A stretch of DNA of 34,441 bases from Bacteroidaceae bacterium (GCA_024698925.1 JAILQO010000033.1:1-34441), one strand, 5' to 3'. Positions 9,701 to 18,044 are shown, counted from the stretch's first letter. Notes: a model not told the origin generated them from the sequence alone. Numbers and translations: made by a program.

Positions 9701-9926
9701 CGCTAGTGGGCACCACAATCCATACTTGGGCGAGGAGGTCTGATGCCTTTGTAATCTTGGAGGCACCCACGGCAGAACCTGCCGTCTTAGAGGTTAGGTA
9801 AGCCGTTGTCGTACGTGCATTCTTAAAGCGGACCAATCCGGTAGGGATGTCCTGAGCCATCACGTTGAGTATCCCTGCCAGGGCAAGGACTGTAGTAAGT
9901 AGGAGTCTAGGAAACTTCATAGTCAT
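6777..9926 (-). CDS. Secreted M60 (enhancin-like) zinc metallopeptidase
   Basis: A 1049-aa protein with a signal peptide (residues ~1-24, ending NVMA|Q). Two starts are possible, ATG 9926 or ATG 9920; the second gives the more typical MKFPRLLL start. Residues ~28-165 and ~180-315 look like ricin-type beta-trefoil modules (VRFKNARTT..., YYRILSYYGRALQ...). The peptidase region follows at about 410-800 with the zinc motif HEMGH (H675, E676, H679) and a downstream glutamate in GTTESSNN (E692), matching the M60 pattern HExxH(8-28)E. M60 enzymes of gut Bacteroides act on O-glycosylated mucin-type proteins (established for the family), so a host or dietary glycoprotein substrate is plausible. The C-terminus, FDLAGRRIS...PGLYLVRGKKVLVK, resembles a type IX secretion sorting tail. 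It is probably the first gene of the unit that continues through the duplicated cassette. Confidence 0.88.
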   Translation of the reverse strand: MTMKFPRLLLTTVLALAGILNVMAQDIPTGLVRFKNARTTTAYLTSKTAGSAVGASKITKASDLLAQVWIVVPTSGGYTIRNAKTAQYLQPEFGTPDATKTTLYIQQDPNQKTYLNISSKSDFSGLSCMNLGNNGTQITKWNNNNDTGSMWKAEAVTDVTEDEVRTNLQQVTGIASELSEGKYYRILSYYGRALQDTEDVGGDMSTEPVDPASIAQYWTLTKDDNKWKFQNVLTERFIVQQKTTSAPFHTSSPENVAQFGLDVSCIVKPITDPWDSQWTIAFPGDSKGFHDASSQSHHMVLWSTDAAASVWSFQECEVSQEAIDAARATLQEFYETIGRYNDIVKQKSTLQAALNQLFTDKACTTLKEDIATLTDDQLAANEYYTALTDDQKAMVLKIKNNTWQQFTSTKTDYSAGYEKFFRIADYQIYSNYQDMCSSDNFTMSNTFGRLSGPTGIVANKGDIIYVYVNGPIDTYASLQLEAVSTTGVAGNHPTGSLTALKAGLNLFQFTEQKMLYILYEVKQGTTGRYSQLSRFDDMTVHIEGGQLNGYWDATRGMTDADWALLQQDLLKASPFLNLKTEHLVFQMDADAVKKAEPKDMEGLMRIWDKIPENEDRYMGVEDFEGRYRNIWNVFSGASSYMHATTYGTWYTESTLPTIMNYANMRKGGNIWGPSHEMGHNHQGSINVIGTTESSNNMFSNINVFEQGITASRRHYPKDNFTQMASQTPWLQRNIWLTTSMFFQLYLYFHAMHHDDQFLPNLFRNLRKSPINKGTWNGSITYQYEEDGVTKTGTGANVAKGSKDYLHLAKKICDAAQADLSEFFEAYGMFIPVSQMHVGDYSNYVVTTTQKEIDDAKAYMQKYEKKLNNIMFIDDRVIKKKAIEDNIFEAIPASDGYRIPINDENPFLMANARSTYVGGDYESFTDDAAPVTDDYYTLNATGKVMTFKGTNYAGHKFYDADGNFIWATNEKKVTLPKCVLDIGLDNITVKTAMYNMEDVICTDQKPDAITSVLAKGQDASQPVFDLAGRRISKASQPGLYLVRGKKVLVK

Positions 9927-9952
9927 ATCATATATTAGTTAGTCTGTGGCAG

Positions 9953-9960
9953 CAAAAGTA
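9953..9960 (-). promoter_or_regulatory. -7 box for the M60 peptidase unit
   Basis: The minus strand reads TACTTTTG, a perfect TAnnTTTG. The predicted start of transcription is near 9946, giving a leader of about 20-25 nt before the ATG. The leader contains CTAACTA, also seen just upstream of the two giant secreted-protein genes. Confidence 0.6.
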
Positions 9961-10004
9961 AGGGTAATTCTTGAGATGACCAAAGAAATGGGCCGAAAAG
10001 TGAC

Positions 10005-10039
10005 AAAAAAGAGGGAGACAGCCGTCTAGACTGTCTCCC
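10005..10039 (-). terminator. Terminator of the 1215-aa gene
   Basis: On the minus strand, GGGAGACAG pairs with CTGTCTCCC around a 9-nt loop containing TCTAGA, and CTTTTTT follows. It lies 29 bp after the stop codon and separates this gene from the M60 promoter. Confidence 0.85.
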
Positions 10040-10067
10040 AATGGGTGTAAGGGTGTATGTTATAGTC

Positions 10068-13000
10068 TTATTTGACCCGTACTTTCGTGCCGTTGACGAT
10101 GTACATTCCCTTCTTCATGCCACGTAGTGTGTTGAGGTTTCCGTTCTTGCTGACGAGTTGGCCATCGATGGTGTAAATGGCACCTTTCCTGGCAACATTC
10201 TTCAGGGCATTGGCGATACCGTCTGGCGCGTCAACAATCTCAAAGGCTACATCGAGCCCTAGGCTAAAGCCTTCCTCGCTGGCGATGTAGGAATTGAAGG
10301 CTACGACGGAGTTGGTAATCTTGGAGCGGGTGACATACAACTTGTTGCGGACTATGTTCTCGCCGGCATGTGCGCCGAGGTGATCACGAAGGTTGCCGCC
10401 TGTAACGATATAACCGGCACCGATTTCCTTCGTCGTGAAGGTGCCCTGAAGGGCTCCGCCTGTACGTGGCTCCTTCACGAAGTCATAGCCGTGACGCCAA
10501 GTAAGATCAACCTTCTGAGATTCTGCATTGAAGGGGAGATCGTCATCGTAGATATAGATGAACGAACGGCCAGGAATGGCTTCTGTGATGGGGGCCAGGT
10601 TTACCTTTGCCGTATCATTTTCAATAGCGACCTCGCTGACGTAGTACATCACACCGCTGTCCTCACCTTCTACCTTCACGTCAACGGGATAGCAGCGGCT
10701 GTAAATCTCGTTGGGGAGAATGGCCTCTGTATAGGCGGTGCCGTCATAGTTTGATGCAACGTCTGTAACCTCTTCAATGTAGAGGCCGCTACGACTACCA
10801 GGCGTGTTGGCGTTCCAAGTAACGAGGTTATTGCCGGAGCGCTGCGCGTGGAGCCAGTTCTGGGAGGCATTGGTAACCAGATTGGTGGCAGCAATGGCGT
10901 TCTGGCCGTAACCGATAGCCTGAACACGGAAGAGAGATGGGATGATATCCAGTGTGGTAGCACCCGAGCCGCCTGCAGCGCGCAGGAACAGGCCCGTAGC
11001 TTTGTTCTGCATCACGAAGGCAGTGTCGCCTACACTCACGAAACGGAACAGAGCGTAGTCTGCAACTTGGATGTCGGACTCGGCATCAAAGTAGAGGTTC
11101 TGACCGCGATAAATGACAGCGTCCTGGTCTAGAGGCACAACGATGTTGACGGTGACGTCAACAGGCGAATCTTCTTGTTCTCCAGTTTCTTCGTCCTTGG
11201 TAGTTTGGACGCCTTCTTGAGTCTCTGTGGTTGTGGATGCGACTGTGAGGTACTTGCCATAGAGCGCCTCGTCGGTCTGTACCTGATTGCTAACGGATGG
11301 TTCACCGGCCATTTCCCAACCCCCCGCTTCGAACTCAGCTTCTGTGCCAAAGCGGATGCGATACCACTTGCCAGTTTCCACACCGATGACAGCATCTTTT
11401 ACAGCCTGTGCCTGAGCCTTCAATGTCTCGATGAATTCGTTACTTTTGTTAGCAACATAAACACCGGCTGCATCGTAGGCTTTGGCATCAGCCCAAGTCT
11501 TCTTGAGGGCCTCACCGGTGGAGTCATCCTTCCAGAAGCCGGGTTGCGTGCCAATCGTTACGCCGTTGGCAATGCCCTCAACGGAAGCCAGGAGTTCACG
11601 TAGCTCTGCAGGATCTACGAACTGAGCCTTAAAGGCATCGTAAGCGGCTTGAAGGGCGTCAAACTGTTCTTGTGTCACATCTGCGACATTCAACTGCAGC
11701 TGACTGCCTAACACGCTCTCTAAATTCGTACCAGCCTCGCCCATGTTGGCAAACTGAGAAGTGGGGTTGGGGACAGGAATGACAATCTGGAATTCACTGA
11801 CGTGGCCATAGCCGCGACCCGTAGTGGTACCATCAATGTAGAAGCGGAGGTATTTGTATCCTTGTGTGCTGAAGTCATCACTTGTGATGGTTTCGGTGTT
11901 GCTGCCGTAAGGCGTGGATAAGCTAGCCAGCTCAAACCAGCCACTTTCTTCTTCCTTGACATCGCCAACCTCAACACCTTCAGGTAGTGCATCACCTTCT
12001 TCCCAGTAGGTAGCGGGTTGAGGATCATTGGCGCCCCAGACACCCCACAATGTGATATGGTCATTGTTGGACGGGCGACGGGTAATCTTGATTTGCACAA
12101 GTTCCTGAACCGGCTCTGTTAGTTCTACTTGCAGATAATGAGTGTGATTGGGGACATTTCCACCACTCCATGCTGAATGCCAGAAGGTCGCAGGATCGCC
12201 ATCAATGAGGGCTTCGATACTACCCTCTGAGGTCTCGGTCCAGGGTGAGCTGAACTGGCTATTGTCGGTAATCAGGTTGTTGTATTCCTGAATGTCCTTA
12301 GACTCCTTCAATTCGGTCTTGGCCTGATTGCGGAGAGCCGTGTATGCTTTCTCGAACTTCTCGCGCTCCTTCACGGGGAGGTAGTCTGTGATAATCTTTT
12401 GTGCTTCAGTCTCGGTCACGGGCTCAACCATCCATTCTGAACCGCCAAAAGTGTAACCTTTCGTGGACTGGTAGTTGTAGCTGCTGTACCAATAGACGAT
12501 GTTACCGCCTTTACCCTTACCGCTGGAGTGGCCGCTTTGGTGGAAGAATTTGTTTTCAGCTTCTTTGTTGTTGGCTGTACGCATCTGGAAATAAGTGATA
12601 CCCTCAAGGGTAATCACGGGCTCAATCAGAATCACCTCTTCGGCCTCATCCTTCATGGGAGCCGGATTGCCGTCGTTGAGGTAGAGGTCGTTGGACATGT
12701 TCTGAATCAGGAAGCCACCCTCTGTACTGGTAATCTTCCAGAGTGACTCGGCCAAATCCTTGGGGCTGTCGAAATCAACATCGCCCCAATTGGCATTGGG
12801 ATCGGGGCCTTTCATGTACTTATCAACTTCGTCTTCATCCGCATCAACATAGGTTAGCGCTGTCTTGATGCGATAGTAGCCATCGGGAAGGGCATATTTG
12901 ATTACTTTGGAGGTTTCAACTGCTTCAATAGCATCCAGGATAGCTTGCTTGTAGCTCAATGCTTCTTCTTTGGTTTGAATGGACATCTGATTGTCATTGT

Positions 13001-13715
13001 AGCTGTCCAATGCGCGTCCTAGCTGTTCTACGGCAGTAGCGTCATAGCAGCCGGGCTCAGTACCAGCCACATAGCCGCCCAACGCCTCGGAATATTGGTT
13101 GAAGAGTTTGTCACACTCATCGAGAATCACATCCACCGGATCGCGAGGAGCCAGCGTGACGGTGAAGTTGCTGGTGAGTGCAAAGACGGGGTTACCGCCT
13201 TCGGCCAACTGTGCAATCGTCAGAATAAACTTTGGCGCTTCCATCAACTCAGAAACTTCATAATGGGCAGGCTCGGTGGCATCTACGGGGCAAGTGACTG
13301 CTGTTTCCTCGTCCTCTTCGCCCCAGACGCGAACGCCATTAGCGTTGTAATCAGGATGCTTACCAGGGAGGAAATCCAGGCTGACGCCATAAACGTACCA
13401 GCCCTCGGAGGGTGTAATCCAGTAGTTCTCAGATGTCGTACTTCTGAAGGCACTATAGATGCCAAGGTTCTCGCCATCATAGAAATACATATTGTTGTTA
13501 TGTCCACCGCTGCGATTGACATGCAGGATAGTGACGCCGGGGTCTTGCTTGGTCGTGGCGTATTCATTGGCGTAGGCAGGACTTCCGGAAGCTGTCCAGT
13601 CACCTGTCTTGGCAGAAATCGTCAGTGTAACCAAATCTGACTCCTCTTGCGCAGACACATTCACGATTCCCACAACAGAGAATAGTAGTGTGAGGAAGAA
13701 GTAGAATCTTTTCAT
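10068..13715 (-). CDS. Giant secreted discoidin-domain protein (1215 aa)
   Basis: The protein starts at ATG 13715 with a signal peptide (residues 1-22, VSA|Q). A discoidin/F5/8 type C-like module spans about 480-645: FSSPWTETSEGSIEALIDGDPATFWHSAW, ligand-facing HTHYLQVEL, then the ITRRPSNNDHITLWGVWGAND core. Helical FIVAR-like segments (YKQAILDAIEAVETSK near 260, a second set near 700-790) separate beta-rich segments starting YYRI or WYRI that may be ricin- or carbohydrate-binding-like. No catalytic motif is visible. The C-terminus, YTIDGQLVS...KKGMYIVNGTKVRVK, resembles a type IX sorting tail. It is a paralogue of the neighbouring 1320-aa protein. A surface adhesin or glycan-binding role is inferred from the discoidin fold. 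It has its own promoter, a ~150-nt leader with five 22-bp repeats, and its own terminator. Confidence 0.8.
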   Translation of the reverse strand: MKRFYFFLTLLFSVVGIVNVSAQEESDLVTLTISAKTGDWTASGSPAYANEYATTKQDPGVTILHVNRSGGHNNNMYFYDGENLGIYSAFRSTTSENYWITPSEGWYVYGVSLDFLPGKHPDYNANGVRVWGEEDEETAVTCPVDATEPAHYEVSELMEAPKFILTIAQLAEGGNPVFALTSNFTVTLAPRDPVDVILDECDKLFNQYSEALGGYVAGTEPGCYDATAVEQLGRALDSYNDNQMSIQTKEEALSYKQAILDAIEAVETSKVIKYALPDGYYRIKTALTYVDADEDEVDKYMKGPDPNANWGDVDFDSPKDLAESLWKITSTEGGFLIQNMSNDLYLNDGNPAPMKDEAEEVILIEPVITLEGITYFQMRTANNKEAENKFFHQSGHSSGKGKGGNIVYWYSSYNYQSTKGYTFGGSEWMVEPVTETEAQKIITDYLPVKEREKFEKAYTALRNQAKTELKESKDIQEYNNLITDNSQFSSPWTETSEGSIEALIDGDPATFWHSAWSGGNVPNHTHYLQVELTEPVQELVQIKITRRPSNNDHITLWGVWGANDPQPATYWEEGDALPEGVEVGDVKEEESGWFELASLSTPYGSNTETITSDDFSTQGYKYLRFYIDGTTTGRGYGHVSEFQIVIPVPNPTSQFANMGEAGTNLESVLGSQLQLNVADVTQEQFDALQAAYDAFKAQFVDPAELRELLASVEGIANGVTIGTQPGFWKDDSTGEALKKTWADAKAYDAAGVYVANKSNEFIETLKAQAQAVKDAVIGVETGKWYRIRFGTEAEFEAGGWEMAGEPSVSNQVQTDEALYGKYLTVASTTTETQEGVQTTKDEETGEQEDSPVDVTVNIVVPLDQDAVIYRGQNLYFDAESDIQVADYALFRFVSVGDTAFVMQNKATGLFLRAAGGSGATTLDIIPSLFRVQAIGYGQNAIAATNLVTNASQNWLHAQRSGNNLVTWNANTPGSRSGLYIEEVTDVASNYDGTAYTEAILPNEIYSRCYPVDVKVEGEDSGVMYYVSEVAIENDTAKVNLAPITEAIPGRSFIYIYDDDLPFNAESQKVDLTWRHGYDFVKEPRTGGALQGTFTTKEIGAGYIVTGGNLRDHLGAHAGENIVRNKLYVTRSKITNSVVAFNSYIASEEGFSLGLDVAFEIVDAPDGIANALKNVARKGAIYTIDGQLVSKNGNLNTLRGMKKGMYIVNGTKVRVK

Positions 13716-13732
13716 AAGAATTTGTGTTATTA

Positions 13733-13842
13733 AGTTAGGAAAAAATATTTGAGTAGTTAGGGAGATAAATTTGCAGAACTAGGGAGGAAATTTTGAGGAG
13801 CTAGGGAGTAACAATTGTAGAACTAGGGTGGAACTATTTTTG
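13733..13842 (-). repeat. Five 22-bp tandem repeats in the leader of the 1215-aa gene
   Basis: TAGG recurs at 13736, 13758, 13780, 13802 and 13824, an exact 22-bp period. On the plus strand each unit starts A(G/A)(T/C)TAGGGAG, apart from TAGGA in the unit nearest the gene and TAGGGTG in the farthest. An A/T-rich half ending in TTTGAG or a variant follows. The array begins 17 bp upstream of the start codon and lies wholly downstream of the predicted transcription start near 13868, so it should be transcribed. Confidence 0.85.
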
Positions 13843-13874
13843 AGTGAATCATCAGGTTAGTCAATTCTTGTGCG

Positions 13875-13882
13875 CAAATATA
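13875..13882 (-). promoter_or_regulatory. -7 box for the 1215-aa gene
   Basis: The minus strand reads TATATTTG, a perfect TAnnTTTG. The predicted transcript start is near 13868, giving a leader of about 150 nt that carries the 22-bp repeats. Confidence 0.6.
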
Positions 13883-13903
13883 TGACATTAGGACATAAAG
13901 AAA

Positions 13904-13931
13904 GGCACGCGGCCTGTTAAAACCGCGTGCC
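13904..13931 (-). terminator. Terminator of the 1320-aa gene
   Basis: On the minus strand, GGCACGCGG pairs with CCGCGTGCC around a 10-nt loop, followed by TTTCTTTAT. It lies 26 bp after the stop codon and just upstream of the promoter for the 1215-aa gene, so the two paralogues appear to be separate transcription units. Confidence 0.85.
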
Positions 13932-13957
13932 CTTAAATATTTTTAACTAAATCGAGG

Positions 13958-16900
13958 TTACTTGATGATCACCTTGATGTCGTCGAAGATGTACATGCCT
14001 CTCTTCATCTTGTTGAAGCTGCTGATGTTGCCACGCTTCACGAGGCGACCGTCGCTGGTGTAGATGTTACCATTCTTGGCGAGCTTGTCAAGAACGCTCT
14101 TCACAGCGTCTTCCTTGTCTTCGTCGTACTCAGGAGCGAGGATTTCGGCCTTGCGCTCGAAAGCGGTCTTGTCAGCAACATAAGCACGGTTGGTGCTTAC
14201 GGTAGCATCGTTGGTAGCGGTGAGTTCGAACTCGGGGCCATTGGGCTTCAGCCAGCCAGCACCGATTGTCTTCTGAGCGAAGACACCAACCAAACCGCGT
14301 GCCTTCAGAGGCTCTGCTACATAATCGTTGCCATAGTTGAGCTCAACGAGTACTGGCTCGTAGTCTTCCTCACGCTCATCGGGTTCGATGAAGTCACCAG
14401 CTGCAACAATGATGAACGGACGACCGGCGATAGCGGTGTTGTCTTGCATCTTAGCGAGGGTGATGGTTACGGTCTCAGGTTCGCCTTCAATCTCAACCTC
14501 TCTTGTGATAGCATCAACTGTCCACAGCTGAGCCTTCTCGGAATCGCAGGTGATGGAGACAGGGTAGCAGCGAGCGCTTATGGAGCCCGGCCACATGCTG
14601 ATCTTACCAATGCGAGCAGGATTGTAGTCTGGAGCGACATCCTCAACTTCCTCTACGAAGAAGCTACCGCGACGACCGTCTGTGTTACCCCAACCGCTGG
14701 CATTGTTACCCCATGACTGCAAGCTGTTGTAGTTACGAGCCAAGTGCATCGGGCTAGTAGCAGCGTTGTCGAAGTTCTTAATCATGAAGAAGTTCTGACC
14801 GTATCCGGCAATACCCTGAGTGAAGAATGATGGCTGGATGCCGAGTCTCATATAGCCGCTCTCAGGCAGTCTCTGGAGATACAGGCCTGTAGCCTTGTTC
14901 TGGATGGCATAAGCGCTGTCACCGAATTGGACGAAGCGGAAGAGAGCCATATCCTTATCAACGATATTCTCCAAAGAGTCAGCATAGATGTAGTTCTCGA
15001 GGGTTACAGAATCCTTCGGCAGCGGACGAACACGCTTGCCATAGATAGGATCGCCAGTTTCATTATTGTAGTCAATCTCAACATTCACAGACTTGGCGAC
15101 TGTGACATACTTGTTGAAGAGGCAGTAGTCAATGACACCGACGGTGTCTTCCTCAACAACGCGATAGTCGTTGTCACTGCCCTCGAACGGCAACTCGTAC
15201 TTGTCATAGAATTCCTTGTCACCGAAGCGGAAGCGATACCACTTGCCAGCCTTGATGGGCAGGGCTGCGGGCTCAATCTGCTTAGCCAGTGTGTCGAGGT
15301 CAGCGATGAACTTCTTGCTCTGATCTGGTGTGTAAGAACCAGCTACATCGTAAGCCTTAGCATCGGTAACGGCATTGTTCAGTGCGTCTGCCTTACTGTT
15401 GTCAGGCCAGAAACCAGGAGCAGTGCCAACGACAACAATCTTGGCAGCATCCTTCACTTCTTCAATCTTAGCGCGCAGAGCGGAGGGATCGGTGAAGATA
15501 GCCTTGAAGGGCATATAAACATTCTTGAGGGCATCGAACTGAGCCTGCGTGAGCACAACTGCATCGGGATTGATATCCTTCTGCTCCTCCAGGATCTTCT
15601 CCAGATTCTTGGCGATGTCGCCCATCACGTTGTACTGAGAAGTGGGAGATTCAACGGTGCGGCCAGGATAGAGCTGGAACTTGGAGAGGTGGAAGAACTT
15701 CTCGTTGGAGCCCTGAGAACCATCGTTGTTGCAGGTACCTGCGCAGTAGAAGCGGAGGAACTTGTAACCCTTGGTGTCGAATACGTCGGAGAAAACCTCA
15801 GCATCGTTCTTGCCACCAACGTAAGGAGTGGTGACGTCGGCCAGTTTCTCAAGGCCCTCGCTACCCTGTACTACAGGTTCATCTACTATGAGTGAACCGT
15901 CTGTTTCATCGTAATCCTCTCTGCAGTCGCGGTTAGTACCCCAAACGGTCCACTTGTTGATCTGGTTACCGGAGGTGGTATTACGACGCTTGATCCAGAA
16001 GACGGCTGTTGTCAGCTCTGAACCTTCAGGAATCTCAACCTGGAGGAAGTGGTGATCCTCAGCTGTGAAGGCACCGTGCCAGTCGGTATGCCAGAAGTGG
16101 CTGGCATCAGTATCCCACAGATATTCGATATGCTGACCCTCATCGCTATCGGAGCAGGGGCTGAATATAGGATTCTCTTCACTAACGAAAGGTTTATCTG
16201 TATCAACTTCCTTCTGGATGTCTTTTGCGATAGGCAGCATAGAGTTGGCGTCGTTGCGCATCATCTTGAAGCTGTCAACCATGATCTCGTAAGAGTTGTC
16301 ATAGTTGGCGATGAGGTTCTCAGCGACTTCTGCGTCAACGGGCTCAAAAATCCACTCAGAAGCACCGAACGGGTTCTCCTCCAGGAGTTCCTTGTTGCGG
16401 TCATAGGTGTTGGTCCAACCTACGATATTACCTTCAGTACCGGAACCACCAGAGTGGCCTTCCATGTGGAAATAGCTATAGAAGTTTGTAGGCTCATCTG
16501 CAATCTGAGTTACAGCGCGGAGGTTGAATACGGGCTGCTCTTCATAATCTGTGACGAGGTCGATGGCCACAAGTGTGTCAGTCGGCAGTTTGGACATCAC
16601 CAACTTAGTGCTACGCTGACATTCAGCGAAACGGGCACCATTAGCGCAGTTGACGATATCAAGGCCATTGATCTTGTTGCCCAAGGTATCAGTGAATACC
16701 TTATTGGTAATCTTCCACAGAGAGGGAACGTTTTCTTCCAAACAGATGTCAAGAGAGTCAATGAGCACGTCACCGCCAGGGGTACCCCATCTGGCTACAC
16801 GCTGACCGTCCTTGATGGCGCTGGACAAATACTTGTAAACTTCCATTTGCTGGCGGGTAGGTTCGCCTTCGTCATCTTCGTCACCGTCGCGGAAGTTGTT

Positions 16901-17920
16901 GGTGTAAACCATCGCGCTACGAATACGATAGTAACCGTCCTGGAAGTCGGTGGGAAGCACGAAGGGAACCTTGCTGTCCAATACGGCCTGATACGTGTTG
17001 TTCAGGTTGTCGATAGCTTCCTGAAGCTGTGCAACCGTAAGATCGACTGTTTCAAGCAGTACCCAAGCATTTACAATAGCATCTTTGAAAGCCTCGACGG
17101 CCTCTTCGCTATATTGGCCGGGGCGTGTACCAACCTTATACTCATAGTAGTCAGGCTCATACTCATACTTAAAGTATGTCTCTTCCAACTCCTTCATCTT
17201 CACATCGACGGGATCCAACTGGATGTAAGGATAGAGCTGCATCTCAGCGGCATGCCAAAATACTGCGTTGCCTTCGCCACCTGATTTCACGGACTGAGTC
17301 TCGTCCACATAGAAGCGGAGGTATGCGAAGCCTTGGGGATCAAATGGCTCGCTGATATGCGTCTCACCGTCTGCATTAGCTTGACCGAGGCTTTTCAACT
17401 CTGTGGTAATCTCGGCGAGGAGCGTGCATTTGTCTCGGTCTCCCATCGGATCATCCCAGATAGCCTTCTTGGCATCCTCGTCATACTCGAAATCTAAAGG
17501 CTCGTTTGTACCATACACAGCCCAACGGATGGGGTGGTTGTTGTCGGTCGCACGGCGAACCACTTTGAATACAATCTTCTTGACACCATTCTCAACGGTC
17601 TTGGGAATCTGACCATCGTACTCGTAGTTAAGATCATAGTAGCCGTCGGGCATTTGAATCTGAATGAAGTGGCTACCCATGATGCTGTGAGGAGGCTCGG
17701 AATGCCAACTGGTGTGCCAGAAGGTGCCATTGTTGTTATCCCAAAGGGCATCAATATTGGTACCCTCACTGGGATCAGACCAAGGACTGCTCAACTGACC
17801 TGTTTCGTAGATCAGTGGCATCTCTTCATCCGCACCCCAAATCTCAAGTTCATCTTGAGCCATTGCTACCGTGCTGAACAATCCCAGCAGAGCAGCCATT
17901 AAAAAGTAGAATTTCTTCAT
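13958..17920 (-). CDS. Giant secreted protein with two discoidin-like domains (1320 aa)
   Basis: The protein starts at ATG 17920 with a signal peptide (residues 1-21, VAMA|Q). Two F5/8 type C-like modules are visible: about 40-240 (LSSPWSDPSEGTNIDALWDNNNGTFWHTSWH, then VVRRATDNNHPIRWAVYGTNE) and about 580-755 (FSPCSDSDEGQHIEYLWDTDASHFWHTDWH, then IKRRNTTSGNQINKWTVWGTN). Between and after them lie the same YYRI/WYRF beta segments and helical linkers as in the 1215-aa protein, for example FxMEGHSGGxGxxGNIVxW and GTAPGFWPDNSKADAL. The C-terminus, YTSDGRLV...KRGMYIFDDIKVIIK, resembles a type IX sorting tail. The protein is strongly acidic. No enzyme motif was seen; surface glycan or protein binding is inferred. 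It is an adjacent paralogue of the 1215-aa gene, with an extra N-terminal discoidin module. Confidence 0.8.
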   Translation of the reverse strand: MKKFYFLMAALLGLFSTVAMAQDELEIWGADEEMPLIYETGQLSSPWSDPSEGTNIDALWDNNNGTFWHTSWHSEPPHSIMGSHFIQIQMPDGYYDLNYEYDGQIPKTVENGVKKIVFKVVRRATDNNHPIRWAVYGTNEPLDFEYDEDAKKAIWDDPMGDRDKCTLLAEITTELKSLGQANADGETHISEPFDPQGFAYLRFYVDETQSVKSGGEGNAVFWHAAEMQLYPYIQLDPVDVKMKELEETYFKYEYEPDYYEYKVGTRPGQYSEEAVEAFKDAIVNAWVLLETVDLTVAQLQEAIDNLNNTYQAVLDSKVPFVLPTDFQDGYYRIRSAMVYTNNFRDGDEDDEGEPTRQQMEVYKYLSSAIKDGQRVARWGTPGGDVLIDSLDICLEENVPSLWKITNKVFTDTLGNKINGLDIVNCANGARFAECQRSTKLVMSKLPTDTLVAIDLVTDYEEQPVFNLRAVTQIADEPTNFYSYFHMEGHSGGSGTEGNIVGWTNTYDRNKELLEENPFGASEWIFEPVDAEVAENLIANYDNSYEIMVDSFKMMRNDANSMLPIAKDIQKEVDTDKPFVSEENPIFSPCSDSDEGQHIEYLWDTDASHFWHTDWHGAFTAEDHHFLQVEIPEGSELTTAVFWIKRRNTTSGNQINKWTVWGTNRDCREDYDETDGSLIVDEPVVQGSEGLEKLADVTTPYVGGKNDAEVFSDVFDTKGYKFLRFYCAGTCNNDGSQGSNEKFFHLSKFQLYPGRTVESPTSQYNVMGDIAKNLEKILEEQKDINPDAVVLTQAQFDALKNVYMPFKAIFTDPSALRAKIEEVKDAAKIVVVGTAPGFWPDNSKADALNNAVTDAKAYDVAGSYTPDQSKKFIADLDTLAKQIEPAALPIKAGKWYRFRFGDKEFYDKYELPFEGSDNDYRVVEEDTVGVIDYCLFNKYVTVAKSVNVEIDYNNETGDPIYGKRVRPLPKDSVTLENYIYADSLENIVDKDMALFRFVQFGDSAYAIQNKATGLYLQRLPESGYMRLGIQPSFFTQGIAGYGQNFFMIKNFDNAATSPMHLARNYNSLQSWGNNASGWGNTDGRRGSFFVEEVEDVAPDYNPARIGKISMWPGSISARCYPVSITCDSEKAQLWTVDAITREVEIEGEPETVTITLAKMQDNTAIAGRPFIIVAAGDFIEPDEREEDYEPVLVELNYGNDYVAEPLKARGLVGVFAQKTIGAGWLKPNGPEFELTATNDATVSTNRAYVADKTAFERKAEILAPEYDEDKEDAVKSVLDKLAKNGNIYTSDGRLVKRGNISSFNKMKRGMYIFDDIKVIIK

Positions 17921-18044
17921 AATAGTAGTTAGGATAAATGGTTAATGGTTAATAAATTTGATGAATTAATTCTTCGTTGTTTTTTTGGCAATGATTTGAG
18001 TGTTTTTCACTGTTTTTACAGTGCTTTTACACAGTTTTGCAGGA

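Noticed and set aside
13733..13842. 22-bp repeats as a CRISPR array
   Set aside because: The repeats are directly adjacent with no unique spacers, units are only 22 bp, and no cas genes are nearby.
16049..17284. 411-codon plus-strand frame opposite the 1320-aa gene (also 322 codons at 14927-15895)
   Set aside because: These are shadow frames of the giant secreted protein, with no domain pattern, promoter or terminator on that strand.
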